This document shows, piece by piece, positions 1 through 12,700 of a DNA stretch of 64,000 bases. Within the stretch, counting starts at the first letter, position 1; every line of letters begins with the position of its first letter. Source of the DNA: Marisa cornuarietis (taxonomy: Eukaryota > Mollusca > Gastropoda > Architaenioglossa > Ampullariidae); NCBI GenBank assembly GCA_004794655.1, contig SMMW01000083.1:1032887-1096886 (forward strand). The letters are read 5' to 3'. The notes under the pieces were generated by a model. It did no database searches and was not told the DNA's origin. It saw only the letters and a list, made by a program, of their open reading frames with translations. The position numbers and the translations under genes were made by a program.

Positions 1-3000
1 CTGGCAGCTCTCCCTGTGTCGCTTGTCCCACATGTGCTTTTTTCTCCAGCCATGTAAACCTCCTTTTAAGATCTATTATCTCCTGTTTTATCCCTTCCAC
101 AAGAGACAGCAGTCGTAACATGGCTGTCTCTTGTTTAGCTGGAACCAAAGGCAGTGGCAAAATTTCTTTAAAATGTGAAGAACACAATAGCAGAAAGCAC
201 GAGAAATAGTGATCATTGATGGCTTGACTATAGTCCACAATACCTGGAAAATATCGCTAATTTAGGTTACTATTTCCTATCTGTCATATCTATTTGGTGT
301 GACCCATACTTATTCCAAGATTTTTCACTATGGCCCACAAAGGCTGGGTTTTTCCTCTCCTGGTTATATCTCACAAAAACACGGTTCATAACTGTTGGGA
401 GAGGGTAAAAAAAAATCATAATGCTAAAATGATAATAAACAGAATAATTCAAATCACCTTCCCAGGATTCACGGCTCTGTATGCTGGCAGGACGAAAACC
501 AGACAGTGGAGATGGAAGGGACTGGGGGCTTGAAGGCACAGTGAAAATAGGACTTCTCTGAGAGCTGCTACCAGTCACTGGTGGCAGAGACTACAGCAAT
601 CGTGGTGTACGCTGCTGTATTCCTGAAGTATTTGCACATTGTGATGGCTTGACATCTTTCTCTCCTTCACTGTCTGTTAGATCTTTATCCCTGTGTCAAA
701 TAAATAATTTGTTTAAACTTTTTTAGCTAAGTAAATTTAAAACGATGAGCTGTTGATATGTTGTTTTTTAAAAAAAACATTTTATCTTTATTGTACAAAA
801 TCTGTAAGTATGCCACTTCACAAGGAAGATGACACAGCTTTGTGTCCTTACATGAATTACACAAAAAATCCCTAAAATGAAGTAGAGAAATTGAAAACAG
901 GCCGAAATCTAATTGGTGCTGTCCGTATCCTTTTTCGTTGGATAGGAGTATTTGGGTCGTCGCTCTCCACCTCCGACATTTCTTATAGCTTCTCGCATAC
1001 TTTGCTAGCTTCTTGATAGTTACCTGCCAAAAATAAATATTAAAAAGGAGCCAACTTAATTTTATAAACCAAGACCAAACTCTAGTACAGCATAAATTTT
1101 GCTTTTAATTAATAATCTTTTCTAGTGCAGTATCACAACTAAAGTCGTACTATCTGCACTGTAATGACATTGCAAAAATTTACAGGCTAACAATAATATG
1201 GTATGTTAACACAATCAGCCACAAGTTAAAGAAAGGTATGGTGTTCAAACAGTCCAGGTATTATCTTTTTATCTCCTTCCTTTCTCCTGCTAAGCACCAG
1301 TGAGTCGGTAATTAGACAGTTGGGTCTTTTCATATTCCTGATGTTAGAAAAACGGTTGATAATAAGTTGATTAATGTGTGCTTTTAATACTATACTCATA
1401 GATGTCGTTTCCCCCTTGGAATGGGCTCATGGCCTACCCAATAAGCAGGTTGTTCTTGTTCCTGCCTCAAAAGAAAGTTTGGGCAGAAGCGAAAGAGATA
1501 CGCACCCATCCGGTAAAAGCGAAATATCATGAATGGCCCAACAATTCTAAGCTTAAAAATAGAATTATGTTAATTAATGTAACAAGATATTTCATTAGGA
1601 TCGCTGTGAAGCTGCTGAAGACTTTGATTGGCAAGGGCCTTTTGCCAGGTAGAAACAAAAACATTCAGGCCACAGCTTACCAGAAAAGAGGAAACAGTTC
1701 ATCAGCAGTTGCAGATTGAGTACCAAAGTTTCCCAAGCTCATTTTCAAATGAGAATTTATTCCCACAACATAAAAACCCAATGTCCAAGTTGCAAGCTTG
1801 TGCCGCATTATACAAGCGCATGTTTTAACATTCTAGCTAGTGTGCTTGAATAGGATCACAGGTTGATTCAGTCATTGGACGATTCAACCAGTTCCTTGAA
1901 TAATTCGACAGGAATTTCAGTTAATTTTGCTCACATTTTGAAGAAAAGCTGAAAGAGTTCCAATAGAACTAACTTGTCATTTCTTACGAATTATGTTCCC
2001 ACTGTACTTGACAACATTTAAAATGCATCAATTACACTAAAAGAACTCAACAAGTAGGGCTGCTCTTCAGTGGGCTGCACCTGTTTGAATGGCCCCTGCT
2101 TCAGCCTTGAAGTTGGTGGAATTTAGGCCAGTATTAGTGGAGAGTCTTTCCTCCTTTCCTCTTTTCCTCCTAGGTGCTTGGTGTAGATTCTGACACCATC
2201 GTTTGTCACTGCCTGTTCATCTGGTCCATCTTTGGTCCAGTTGTCATGAGGCTAGTTGTTGTGGATGTCTTCCATGAAGAAAAACTTCTTCACAGCTGTG
2301 TTCTTAGAATATTTTGTAGTGACGCCAGGCAGACTGCAGCAAATCAGAGGAATGGCAGTTTTAATCCATGGGTGGGATCTGAAGAAGTGATTATAGCATT
2401 TTTAAAGCATTTGTAATACTTGCTATGACGCTCATATTCTAGCATAACGATTGTCTCTTAAGACAGGCACAAAGAGACATAAAAAGCCCGCATTAGCTAC
2501 TCATAAATTAAGCACAACTCACAAATGCATCATGATCCCACTAATAAAGTAATGCATTTATCATTTTGCATGCTTTACCACTGGAACTGATGATACTTTT
2601 ATTCACAATATTATTTGGAACATTCATCTTTACACCTTAAAGCCAAAGTTTATCATAAAATAAATACATACTTATAAAGACACTCGTGAGCTTACAACTG
2701 AACAGCTAATTCTAACAGATACAATGCTGCACTCCAAAAAAGTCATCAGATTGTTTTACCTAAACCATAGATCTGTAGAGATCTTTTTCTGTGCATTTGA
2801 TTTCTATCTTGCACAAAAACAGTCCTAATAATAATATTGAAAGCTTCAAAACAGAGCCATGGCAAGACAACTGAAGTGAGCATCTCATCAAGTGACCAGA
2901 TCTTGACTGCATATGAGGGTAGGAGTTGAAACTGTTGAGTGAGCCTGCCACCTGGCAGCGTGTGACAGTTTCTATGATTATGTCCGTTACAAGCTTTTGT

Positions 3001-6000
3001 ATGGCACAACACCTATGTGGTCCAGAATAGAATAGAGTGCTGGCCTATACCCTAGCCAATGGAAAGACTTCCTTACGCCCCTCGAATGGATGCACGTTTG
3101 CGTTCTTCCTAAGTATTCGTGTGGGGGGACGAGGCTTGCTCGGATTCCCAATGTGGTGGCTCCAGTATATCTCGACACCTGGACAAGCTTTTCTTTTACA
3201 CGACCTGAGTACATGGGTGGTAGGTGTACAGTATTCGTGGATGGGGAATAGAGGGCTGCAGTGTTAGCCACTTCTGCTTGGCTGCTTTTAGCAGACTAAA
3301 ATGGTTGTCTGTTGTTAGGACATATGCTTGCTCTGTGTCCATACCCTTGACAGGCAAAACATTGCAGATTGAGACACTGTAAGTTTCAGCTGTTGCTCGA
3401 GGAGGCCCTACAGTTCTATCATATCTTCTTAAATTATTTCCTGACCTGTTGTCACAATTGTAAGATTGAATTGACATATTTTGATTGCTGAGTGTTATGG
3501 GGCTGGAAACATGTTGATATCTTGGCTGGTTGGTGAACATATTAGGTCTACCAATATTTAAAAATGTAGAACTCACGTTTACGGAAATGTTCGCTTCCTG
3601 TTAGCAAGCCATGCTTTTACTCGGATGAGCAAGTCGGTACATTTCTGCACATTCTGTCATTTCTAACGCTGTTTTGGAGTCTCTTTCTTTCAGGAAAACA
3701 GGTACATCCTAGAGACACTTTGTATCAGTGTTAGGAACTCTGACCGTGTCATTTACACACACGCACACACCCAGAGTCACTAGCGCGATCCTACTACAAA
3801 ACACAAACAATTGCCTTAAGGCTGTCTAGACAAGGATTATAATTTCTAAGGTCAAAGCAAATATCATCACATATACATGCACAACTCAAAGTCCGAGGGT
3901 CAAGGCCGCCTGACTAGCACAAAGCATTACATATTAACATCTAAATCAAAGAAAGGTACTAGCTCTTAGTTTTTAAAAAAAAAACAGTTAAACATCCATC
4001 AAGGTACTCCCATAGGCCTTGGATACGTTACTAAGAGAATTAAGAATAACACACAGTAATCTGGTATCCAATGAAATCCACACACAGTTGCTTTACAGCA
4101 AGTCGAATAAAAGTCAAGCGAAAATCCACACCGTCGTTTCTGATAAGTAAGCAGTTAGGGTCCACACAGCAGTTAGGGGTTCCTCCCTCCTCAAATTAAA
4201 AAAAAATTCTGATTTTTTTTTCAGTAACTTGACTTGTTACGTAGTTAACTGTTTCAATGTGTACGACATATCTAACGTATCTATATATATGTATACATAA
4301 TTGTTACATTGAGGAAAGGTAACATAACATTTAGCATAAAGTTCAAGTTCACTTTGAGGTTTCTTCAAACGCCATCATCCATTACTGACAAGTTTTTAAG
4401 CTGCAGCGGCTTTTATGGAATTTGCTGCTCGATGTTTGATCTCGACAACGCATCGGCTATTTTGTCATTTTGCCCTTTTATGGATTTTATCTGAAAGTTG
4501 TACCCCCCTAAGGGCTAACGCCCATCGCATAATGCGAGCATTTTTGTATGGGGTTGATCTAATGAAGAGTAGAGGTTTATGATCTGTCTGCAAGATGAAT
4601 TCAGCCCCATACAGATATCTTGAGAGTTTACAGATGGACCATATAATGGCCAAACATTCTCGTTCCACCGTGCTATAGCGAGTCTCTCTTTCAAGTAGCT
4701 TTGGACTGACATAGATCACTGGCATTAACTCATCTTCATATTCTTGTAATAGAACAGCACCGATTCCGACTCCACTGGCATCAGTTTGTAACACAAACTT
4801 CTTAGTGAAGTTAGGCAGTTGCAACACTGGAGGGGTGGAAAGTATGGCTTGTATTGCGACTAATGCCTGCTGATACTGGGCATTCCATTGAATGTTCCTC
4901 GGCTTGTCCTTTTTGACGAGATCGGTAATGGGTGCTGTAATGTCAGCGACATTCGGAATGTATCTCCTGTAGTAGCTGACCAACCCCAGAAGGGATCTGA
5001 CCTGTTTTTTGGTCGATGGTATGCTCAAATTCAAAATCTTCTGTACAATGGTAGTCTCTGGCTGCATTTTGCCTCCACCTATTGTATGGCCTAAGTACAA
5101 CAATTCTTGGTATCCTGCTTGCACTTTAGAAGGTCGTGCAGTGAGGTTAAAACTTCGACAACTGAAGAAGCAGCAGCCCACTGACCGCTTGTGGTCGGGA
5201 TTAAATACCCACCTCTGTCCACCTGGACAAAAGGTGAGCTCACCCCGGACCGCACGAAAAATACAAGATTTATGTGATTTCCTAACTTCCCCTGATCTCT
5301 CTGCGGCAGCGACTAGAATCAAAACACCCTGTCCGCCTGGACAGAGGTTGAGCTCCACATGGGAAATAAAGAAAAATACCAAGACTTCATTTTCTCAAGA
5401 TTCCTGCGTGTCGGTGACAAGACAAAAAAATCCTGTGTGTTGAACTACAACTTTTATACTATATTACTGTCCAAACCCCCCCCCCCCTTTTTACGCTACA
5501 GTAATAGTATAATATCATACCATCAGTAAATATCTACATTAAAGAAGTATCCATTAAGGACATAGAAAACCTATAGGTCATGCAGAAAATAATGATTTTA
5601 AGTGCAAAACATTTCAAGTAAACATAGCAGATCAAAATTCTGACTGAAGGACATTTGTGGTAATGAGGTGTGACAGGGACTGCTTGTCTTTGAGGCATCC
5701 CACAAGGGCCATGTCATCTGCATACTTCACAAATTTGAGAATAGCACTGTTGATAGTAATCTCATTTGTATATACAGACAATAGGAGAGGGGAAAGCACA
5801 CATCCCTGAGGGGTACCCGTGTTGAGGATCAGCTCATCCGACAGAATCATTCCATCCACTGACTGATTTACCCTTTCAGACAAGCCGGACCCCACAGTAC
5901 CTGTCAGTGGAACTCTGAGACCCACCCTCTGTGATCGGTCCTTCGGGAATGGTCTAATCCACAGAATTAGGCTGGTGTTTACATCCAGGTCTTGTAGCAT

Positions 6001-7250
6001 TCCATGATATACTCGCGAATACACCACAAAAAGACTGGACGCTGCCTGATTGTTTTGCCTAAACCATAGATCTGTAGAGATCTCCTTTTTCTGTGCATTT
6101 GATTTCTATCTTGCACAAAAACAGTGCTAATCATAATCTTGAAAGCTTCAAAACAGAGCCATGGCAAGACAAGTGAGCATCTCATCAAGTGACCAGAGGT
6201 TGTCTTGATCAGTCATTGCCATGTGGAATTTTTTTCCACACTGTTTCCGTGCTGCTGTTCTTTAAACAGGGTCGTACGCAGTTCAAAGCATCTTTCCAGG
6301 AACTGCATCCGAGACACAAGTTTTTTTACCCCGAAGAAAATATACCGAGGACTGTTTATACACGAGAATAGTGTGTGTGTGTGTCACAATTTTACTTCAA
6401 CACAAGCAATGGCTAGTTTTAAAACCTGAAATTGAACTGGTAAAGACAACAATATTCACCCCATACTTTGCCAGGACACAGTCTGCCACTACAAAGTATA
6501 TTTTTCATGCAATGATATAATAAAAATAACAAAAAGTTGCACAGAAACTTACTGTCAACAGTCCTGCAAGCTTCATGTACCTCTGTAGGCATGCAGTTAT
6601 CAGCAATCAGTTTCTCACAGACTTGGTCTACCAAATCATTGTTCACCTAAACGTTTTTGAAATAAAAATTAACAAACTGAACAGGTGTGAGTCCCTTTGC
6701 TGGTGAAACATTATATATATAAAACGCAAATTGAAGGATAAAGAAGTAATTATTCTACTTGAGATATTTGGAAAATAAAAACTGCATGCAATCACACAGA
6801 AAATGATAAAACTATTCGAACATGCATGGGAATATTTAGCAGATTTAACTTTTTTGTGCACTTTGATTTTTGTGGTAACTTTCCACCAACATCACTGTCA
6901 GAATCAATGAATAGAATGTTCTTCCATGTGTGTGTCTTCCACATCTTGCAATAAGAATAGATTAAATACGAGAACAAAATCAACACAGAAGATTGCTCCC
7001 CATTTATAACAGTTATCAGAATGCTGTCTTTTTAACTACTACCATAATATAATTGGTGGTTACTATTGTAAACAGCATCGTACACTAAATCATTCATTTA
7101 CATACTTAATCGACTTCGTATCACGCACAAAATTATTTAATCAACCTTTTTCTTTCAAAAATAGATGAAGAAGCATAGTCTAAATATTTTACAAAACTTT
7201 CATTTATAAGACTTCAGTTATACCTGCAAAATCTGGTCAAGACTGTCCAT
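1..7250 (-). CDS. Uncharacterised coiled-coil, probably nuclear protein gene (5 exons, 3' end outside window)
   Basis: I do not recognise this gene. Five minus-strand exons join in phase. Exon a, 7250-7224, encodes MDSLDQILQ. Exon b is 6646-6553 (VNNDLVDQVCEKL start; ends at a GTAAGT donor). Exon c is 1023-899, with a good pyrimidine tract and cag acceptor; it holds an acidic patch followed by a basic RKRIR stretch that could be a nuclear localisation signal. Exon d, 590-458, is Ser/Pro-rich. Exon e runs from 165 off the left edge and encodes a leucine/lysine heptad segment (MLRLLSLVEGIKQEI), probably a coiled coil. In exon c, codon 13 of the frame is TAA, so this is a pseudogene, a null allele, or a gene using a weaker acceptor just after the stop (…ctataag before AAATG), which also keeps phase. 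A longer exon d starting at 690 would contain a TAG. Intron 2 (6552-1024) holds several retroelement fragments. Exons a and b are the firmest. Confidence 0.55.
2746..2905 (-). mobile_element. Repeat fragment shared with the LINE remnant at 6047-6197
   Basis: About 150 bases here match 6047-6197 closely, both running from ...ccatagatctgtagagatc to ...catctcatcaagtgaccag. The 6047-6197 copy is joined to LINE reverse-transcriptase sequence, so this is probably a second, more truncated copy of that element. It lies inside the large intron of the gene spanning 1-7250. Confidence 0.6.
3196..3720 (-). mobile_element. Decayed Ty3/gypsy gag-like fragment
   Basis: The minus strand around 3700-3620 reads VFLKERDSKTALEMTECAEM, resembling the gag segment of Ty3/gypsy elements (FLKER-x-P-x-T-x-x-EM). 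It is interrupted by a stop, then continues as a Ser/Asn-rich reading to about 3196 with an isolated Cys-containing stretch that could be a degenerate zinc knuckle. No intact capsid domain is visible. On this strand the fragment lies after the pol fragment at 5165-4412, the reverse of normal gag-pol order, so the two come from separate or rearranged insertions. The gag assignment rests on one motif. Confidence 0.4.
4412..5165 (-). mobile_element. Ty3/gypsy pol fragment: end of reverse transcriptase plus RNase H
   Basis: The minus frame begins at LTARPSKVQAGYQELLYLG (reverse-transcriptase thumb region), continues through KKQVRSLLGLVSYYRRYIP (connection), then the RNase H landmarks QTDASGVGIGAVLLQ, STVERECLAIIW and LQTDHKPLL. 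These are diagnostic of Ty3/gypsy pol. The catalytic YxDD part of the reverse transcriptase is missing because the copy is truncated on its 5' side near 5165. A frameshift at the C-run near 4510 moves the continuation (IKSIKGQNDKIADALSRSN) to another frame, which ends in a stop near 4412. Integrase and LTRs were not seen. This is a dead copy within the intron of the gene at 1-7250. Confidence 0.9.
5190..5360 (-). repeat. Two imperfect copies of a CPGGQ-coding motif abutting the gypsy fragment
   Basis: On the plus strand tgtccacctggaca (about 5217) and tgtccgcctggaca (about 5329), each followed by ggtgagctc or ggttgagctc, form two imperfect repeats about 112 bases apart. Read on the minus strand they give VELNLCPGGQ and GELTFCPGGQ, in frame with the pol fragment. 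The origin is unknown; the block replaces the upstream part of pol. Confidence 0.45.
5632..6200 (-). mobile_element. CR1/L2/Rex1-like LINE reverse-transcriptase fragment
   Basis: The minus frame contains GTPQGCVLSPLLLSVYTNEI followed by LKFVKYADDMALVG, the palm motifs of a non-LTR reverse transcriptase including the YADD catalytic box. Upstream, SLILWIRPFPKDRSQRV matches the usual finger/palm linker of CR1/L2/Rex1 elements. The frame opens abruptly and shifts near 6030, where the repeat shared with 2746-2905 begins. It is a truncated, inactive copy in the intron of the gene at 1-7250. The clade assignment is from motif style only. Confidence 0.8.
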
Positions 7251-7259
7251 CTTGTCGTC

Positions 7260-8690
7260 ATCTCCGCATCCGGAAGTATTTGTGTGCCGATCTCTCCGAG
7301 CAGACGATAACCGGGCTTTGCAACAGCCCTCTTTCTACAGATCTCTGCCCAAACTAATAATGCACGACTTGGAGTCCAGTGTATTTATGTAACAAATTTA
7401 ACACAAACTTTGACCTACCTCATTCTTTGCTTCCTTTCTTCTCAGTAACTCTAAATTTTAGTCAGGAACAGTGGTAGGCTTTCTTAAAGTGTTGTAGGTC
7501 AGCCAATCTTGAAGAATACACTCTACCATATGTGTTAATGTGCTTTTTTTAGGTTAATGTGCACAGTGTGTCTAATAATCTTTGTTGTTATTGGGCTATG
7601 CATATTTTCATTATATATATATAGTTAATAATGTATTTTGCTTTACACTGTCTGGTGAAATGTTATGTGTATTTTCTTGTGAAAGAGTGTGCAGTGAGCC
7701 ATAGAAACGCACTGCATTTTGAGTGTATGGATGTTTTTTACTGTGAGAAATATAATGATATATGATAGATATGAAAGATCTTTTTTTACAAATCTGGCAT
7801 GTGTGTTGTATGTGTGTGACTTTTTGATGAGGAAACAAAGATAAATAAAGATTAACCATGCATCGTGAAGAAATGTGTGAATTTTCTTTTTGCTTGGAAT
7901 TGTAACTAGTTTTTTGGCTTCATGAAATATTTAAAATAAAATCTCCCAGTTCCTTATTTTGTGTGTGTGTGTGAGAGAGAGAGAGATAAGGGCAGAAAAC
8001 TTGTATTTTGTAAAACAAAAGGTGTTAATTCAACTTAAAAATAATTAACCATATACTAATACTGTGATGTCACTGTGAAACACTAAAACTATTTAAGTGC
8101 AGCTTAAAATATTCACCTGCTAAATACTAAAAATTTTCAGATGCCACTGCCAGTCACTGTGTAACAACCGTAAATAAGGATTTCAAGAAGTATGGGAGCA
8201 ATGGCGCAAAAATACTTTTAAAAAAGGGAGAGTCTACCAGTCATGGAAGGTACTAATTGAATAAATGATTTGCATGTGAATACTTGGAGCAGTCACCGTA
8301 TAATATAGCGATGGATGCTGTTACAATTCTACAGCTATCAAAAAGCTTCATACATATAAATAATCATCAAACAATGATCTAATGCACGATACATTAAAAT
8401 AGATAAACAATAACTTCCCCGCCCCCTTTTCCCCGATAAAAGTCTTGATTAAAGTTCACGTTGTAGCAAGTCTGTCTTTGAATCCTCCACCGTCAGTTAC
8501 AGTGCTCCAGCACAGAAACCCGACACAGCCCCCCCCCCCCTTTGAAGTTGGTAAGATCCAGCACACCAGCCAACGAAGAACACAGATAAAGAAAAAATAA
8601 TAATCTTAAAAAAATTACATTCCTTAAAAATCTAACTAGGACCTTTTATAGTTTATACCTTTTTTTGTGATAGGCGTCTGCAACAATAAG
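7260..8690. other. AT-rich intergenic stretch with no gene seen
   Basis: No ORF with recognisable domains or splice-consistent exons was seen. It holds short GT/GA runs near 7961-7986, a (TA)n run near 7612 and a C-run at 8529. The part nearest 7260-7330 is richer in CG and may be the 5' flank of the minus-strand gene starting at 7250; a short upstream ORF (ATG CGG AGA TGA) precedes its start. Confidence 0.4.
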
Positions 8691-8699
8691 ATCGACTCA

Positions 8700-8838
8700 A
8701 AACGCTACTTTGGCCTCTGCTGGGGGAGATAACCTGGCTCCCCCAGACCCCATAGTTGGCTAAGGGGGGGGGGGGCGCGGACGTACCTTTTTTCGTCTGG
8801 GAGGCGTCACAAGTAAAAGGTTGAGAAACGCTGCTTTA
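8700..8838 (-). mobile_element. Possible terminal fragment of a hAT element
   Basis: The plus strand ends in aaaaggttgagaaacgctgc, whose complement GCAGCGTTTCTCAACC is close to the CAGCGGTTCTCAACC terminus typical of Charlie-type hAT elements. A G-run at 8764-8774 and two cccccaga/gggggaga stretches precede it. No partner terminus or target duplication was found. Confidence 0.4.
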
Positions 8839-9482
8839 GACGATCCATCAGAAATACAAGCTGACTGTTCATTTCTTTGTCCTAATTCATGCACTTCATT
8901 TATGTTTGCCATGCCGACAACCGTTTTCTGACGGTTTTTTTTTTTTTTTTTTGACTGTCAGTTCGTTTATACGGCGTATTGTCTTTTTAAGCTCGCGTCT
9001 ACATGCGCTCTACAAACTTTATTATCATAATTATACATGCTCAGTACAAGATACTGCTTCGTAAAATCTGGATGAAGACTCATTACTGAACTCGTGACGT
9101 CACGATTGTCCATAGGTATTCAATAATTATTCATGTACAATCCTGACGCCTGTGTTGTTGATCTCTTTTTGTGCATGAGGATGTTTGTACGTGTGTTTCT
9201 CCAGAATGACAGGGTGGTTTCATGTAGATTGGGGGAAATTGTATCTTTACCCAGCGATAAGAGAAAAAAAATCAACCTTATTAGACCTTTAAACACCCAA
9301 ACAAACCGATCTTGTGCGTCTGCTTACACAGGCGAGAACATGGGTTCGACTGGCTGAACGTTTTGTCGGAACTTGGCTATGCAACTTCCTCTAATCCTGA
9401 CTGTACATGTTCCCAGCCTAACTTTCGTGTGGCTTTTTTTTTTTCTTGAGTAACTTGCTGATAACTGTGTGTATATCTATAT

Positions 9483-9718
9483 GATGACCGGACACTTAAT
9501 CCCCTAGACATTTAATCCCCAGACACTTAATCCTCAAAAATGCCCCCAATGTTATAAATGGCGAAGTTAAGTATTATTTTAATTGTCACACTTATTTTGA
9601 TGTTTACATGAAAATAATTATTTGAATTTGAATTAAATTTTTCATTCACTTCATAATTTCTTGAGTTGACATTTCATTTTGAGGATTAAGTGTCTGGGGG
9701 ATTAAGTGTCTGGGATTC
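9483..9718 (+). mobile_element. Foldback MITE, copy 1, with iterated CACTTAATCCCC termini
   Basis: Both ends carry tandem copies of a roughly 15-base unit (AGACACTTAATCCCC): three at the left, and two inverted at the right (GGATTAAGTGTCT). The AT-rich interior (ttgaatttgaattaaattttt) matches the copy at 43048-43309 in inverse orientation. The left end is TGACCGGACAC and the right end GGGATTC. Flanks are TA-rich, so the target duplication is unclear here. No coding capacity. Confidence 0.8.
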
Positions 9719-9739
9719 TATATATATATATATATATAG

Positions 9740-12700
9740 CTATGTCCATCCGAGTAATTACAAAGAGTAACTGTCACACTTATGCGATGTACAGCCAGTG
9801 TAACCAAATGAAAGAAGTAGTTTGTGTGTGCAAAGATCGCATGTTTGATTCTCAGATACCTTGCGTTTTGTTTTAATACTTGTTTTATGCTTGTTTTGTA
9901 TGTTCTTGATGCCTTTCGTGCTTTAATATTATAGTTAGCTTATAGGGAAGTGTAGGTATGCTATGGTAGTGCTGGAGTTGGTGTTTGTGCGGATTTGACG
10001 TGCAACTGGCTGGAGAAACTAAGCCGGGAAGCCAAGATGTGGGTCCTCGATGAGCTCGGACATGCTTCTCAGCAAGATGCTGATCTTGTGATATCGTGTT
10101 TCGCAAAGGCCAGGCGGACGGCTGCTTTACAGTCAGACATTTTCGGACGGAAAAACGCTATTGATGCGCCATGCATATTTGATTTGTGCCATCATCGTAT
10201 CTGCCCCATGTCGCGACTACTAGCAGGAATGTAATTTCCTTCGAGACATGTATGTTGTCGGATGTGCCTTGCTTTTTTTCTCGTGTTATGTCATCGCATA
10301 GTCTTTTTAGAAGATAATCTGACGACATTTACATTTCCTGTGTATGATGAGTGGACTACAATACCAAGTGTACTCCTCATCTGGGGCAGCCTGCACGAAG
10401 GATTGTATTGATCATTCAACCATTCTTATCAGCATGCTTAACGAATATTTTGTCACGTATGCTGTTCAGTCTTCTTCTATGCCGCATAGATATTTAAAAT
10501 ATAAGAATTCAACAGATTTCTGTTTTTTTTTAAATACGTAAAGTAAGAGTCATCGTTTCTTTATCAACTTGGTACGGCTTATAAGCCTAGGACTACAAAG
10601 TATGACTTTTCTTTTTGTTATTTTGGATCAGGAAACCTTTGTTCTCTTAATAATTTGTTAATGGATGTGAGGGAGAGACTTGCTTCATGTATATATATAC
10701 ACCATTGTCTCGAGTTCCTTCTTACAGAAAAACCCTGTCTTTGGTTTGAACTGTATATTAGTATAGTAGCACTCTGGTGGTTACCTCAGCGATTCTGTGG
10801 CCGATTATGAAAGACACTTAAGACGCCATAAACGGTCATAAAATCGTATTTATTTTGCATATCTGTGATGTGCTAACGTTTCGTTTACATTTTTTTGTTC
10901 AGTGTGCAGGATGTCATGAGAGCTTGTATGGATATGTTTTTGCTTGACACGGTCACCATATTCTAGTCACAATGGCACGGTCACCACACCTCAGTCACAA
11001 TCTACAAACAAACAACACGTGCTTTTGAATCATTGTCCATTTTTCAGCAGTCTTTATTGCAAGTTGGAAAACTCTTCAAGCAGAATCAACCCTTTCAATT
11101 TAGGGGCTCTGTGATAAAGCAGTGGCAGGTAACTTTATAAGCTTCTGCATTGCAGATTGAAGTTGATATAAAATTTATATCGTATAAATCTGTAACATGC
11201 ACACATGTTGGCTGAAATTCTTTTAGCTGTTAAAATGTTTGTAAACTTGATGGGCTTCGTTTTTAAAATGACAAGACTGGTGGGTGTTGTTTTGTTTTCA
11301 CTCTGAGACACTTCAAGCGAATGTTTCATCCGTTTGTTCTGCAATGCAAACGAAATGGCAAATTTTACATTATTGGGAATACGTATTATCTCTAATTAAA
11401 TAAATAAAGAGAGAAGTCAGAAATTCTTGAAGAGAATACATCAAGGAGGCCATGTTTCACATGGACTGAAAAAAAAACCGCTGCTCGTTTATAAATTTAA
11501 TGTAATAGTTTGCATGGCCAGTTTGTTTGCACTCCAAACAATTCCTCCCAGTAATCACTCGCTGTTAAGACTGATGATAGGAGGAATCCGATCAAGCAAA
11601 CCTTTTAGAGAAGCATAGAATCCCTCTATCTGTCCCTGCGACTTAGGAAAAAGAATCTTTAAAGAATAGGGGAAGATACTTTAAAGCTGCAATGAGTAGA
11701 CTATTTAAAGTTAAGTGGCAGCAGAGGACGTGTTCACGAAGAGACAGTACATATCTTTGACTAGAACTCAAGTTGCAAGTGGACATCTGTTGCAAGTCTG
11801 GTGTACAACTTTTGACTGTTGTAAATCTTTAAATTGAGCCGTTCACACGATAATTTTCCGCACAGAACAATATTCCGGGCCCCTTCTGGAAAATGATGGG
11901 TATGAACACACACACACACACACACATCCTAATTCCGTTGTGTATGTCAGATCAGTGGCGGTACAGTCCTAGATGGGAAACAGATTTCTATCAATGTCCA
12001 GCGGATCAGACTGTTACAAATGTGTGGAAGACTCGGATAAAACGAATGTTGAAAAAGCTTTACAAACAAAACAGTCATTTTTGTCCTGCACACTTCACAA
12101 GTGGTAGCAGCCTTGGTAAACGATACGTGACTGTACCTTCATGGTTTGCACCCAGACAGTTCTAGACCTCAATGGTAAATTTATAATTAATTTTGTGATA
12201 AATGTTTCATTATCGACATGAAAATATGATATCATAATCACTGGTTGATATCAGAGCAGTAATTTTGGTATAAATCAGTAGGCCAGCATAGAGGCATGAC
12301 TCTGTTAAATCCTATTCATATTTACGAAGTGTAGAGCCTAATAACGATTCAATAGAATGATGTCCCTTCGCCTAAATGGCTTGAGTGGGAGCTTTGCTGT
12401 ATGCTTTTTTATTGTTTTTTTTTTTGCAGTTATATATTTTCATTATCATCATTTTTTTTTCCTCTTTGTCGTCCTACACTTCTTCGTGATGTTATCATCC
12501 TTCTGTTGCACTATTTCATTGCCTGTTGTCTTTCATCTACAGCTTTAAATAGTATTTTCTTCTTCGTATTATTATTATTATTATTCGTTTTTAAAGTTGT
12601 TGTTTATTAAGTAAGAATGTGTTTATTTGTCTTCAGGTCAGTGAAACTAGCGGATAGTTTTATTAGTTGGCTATAATAAATCATCATCTGCTGAGGTAAT

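Noticed and set aside
9885..10234. GC-richer block with overlapping 79-codon plus and 73-codon minus ORFs
   Set aside because: Neither reading shows a domain or convincing exon borders.
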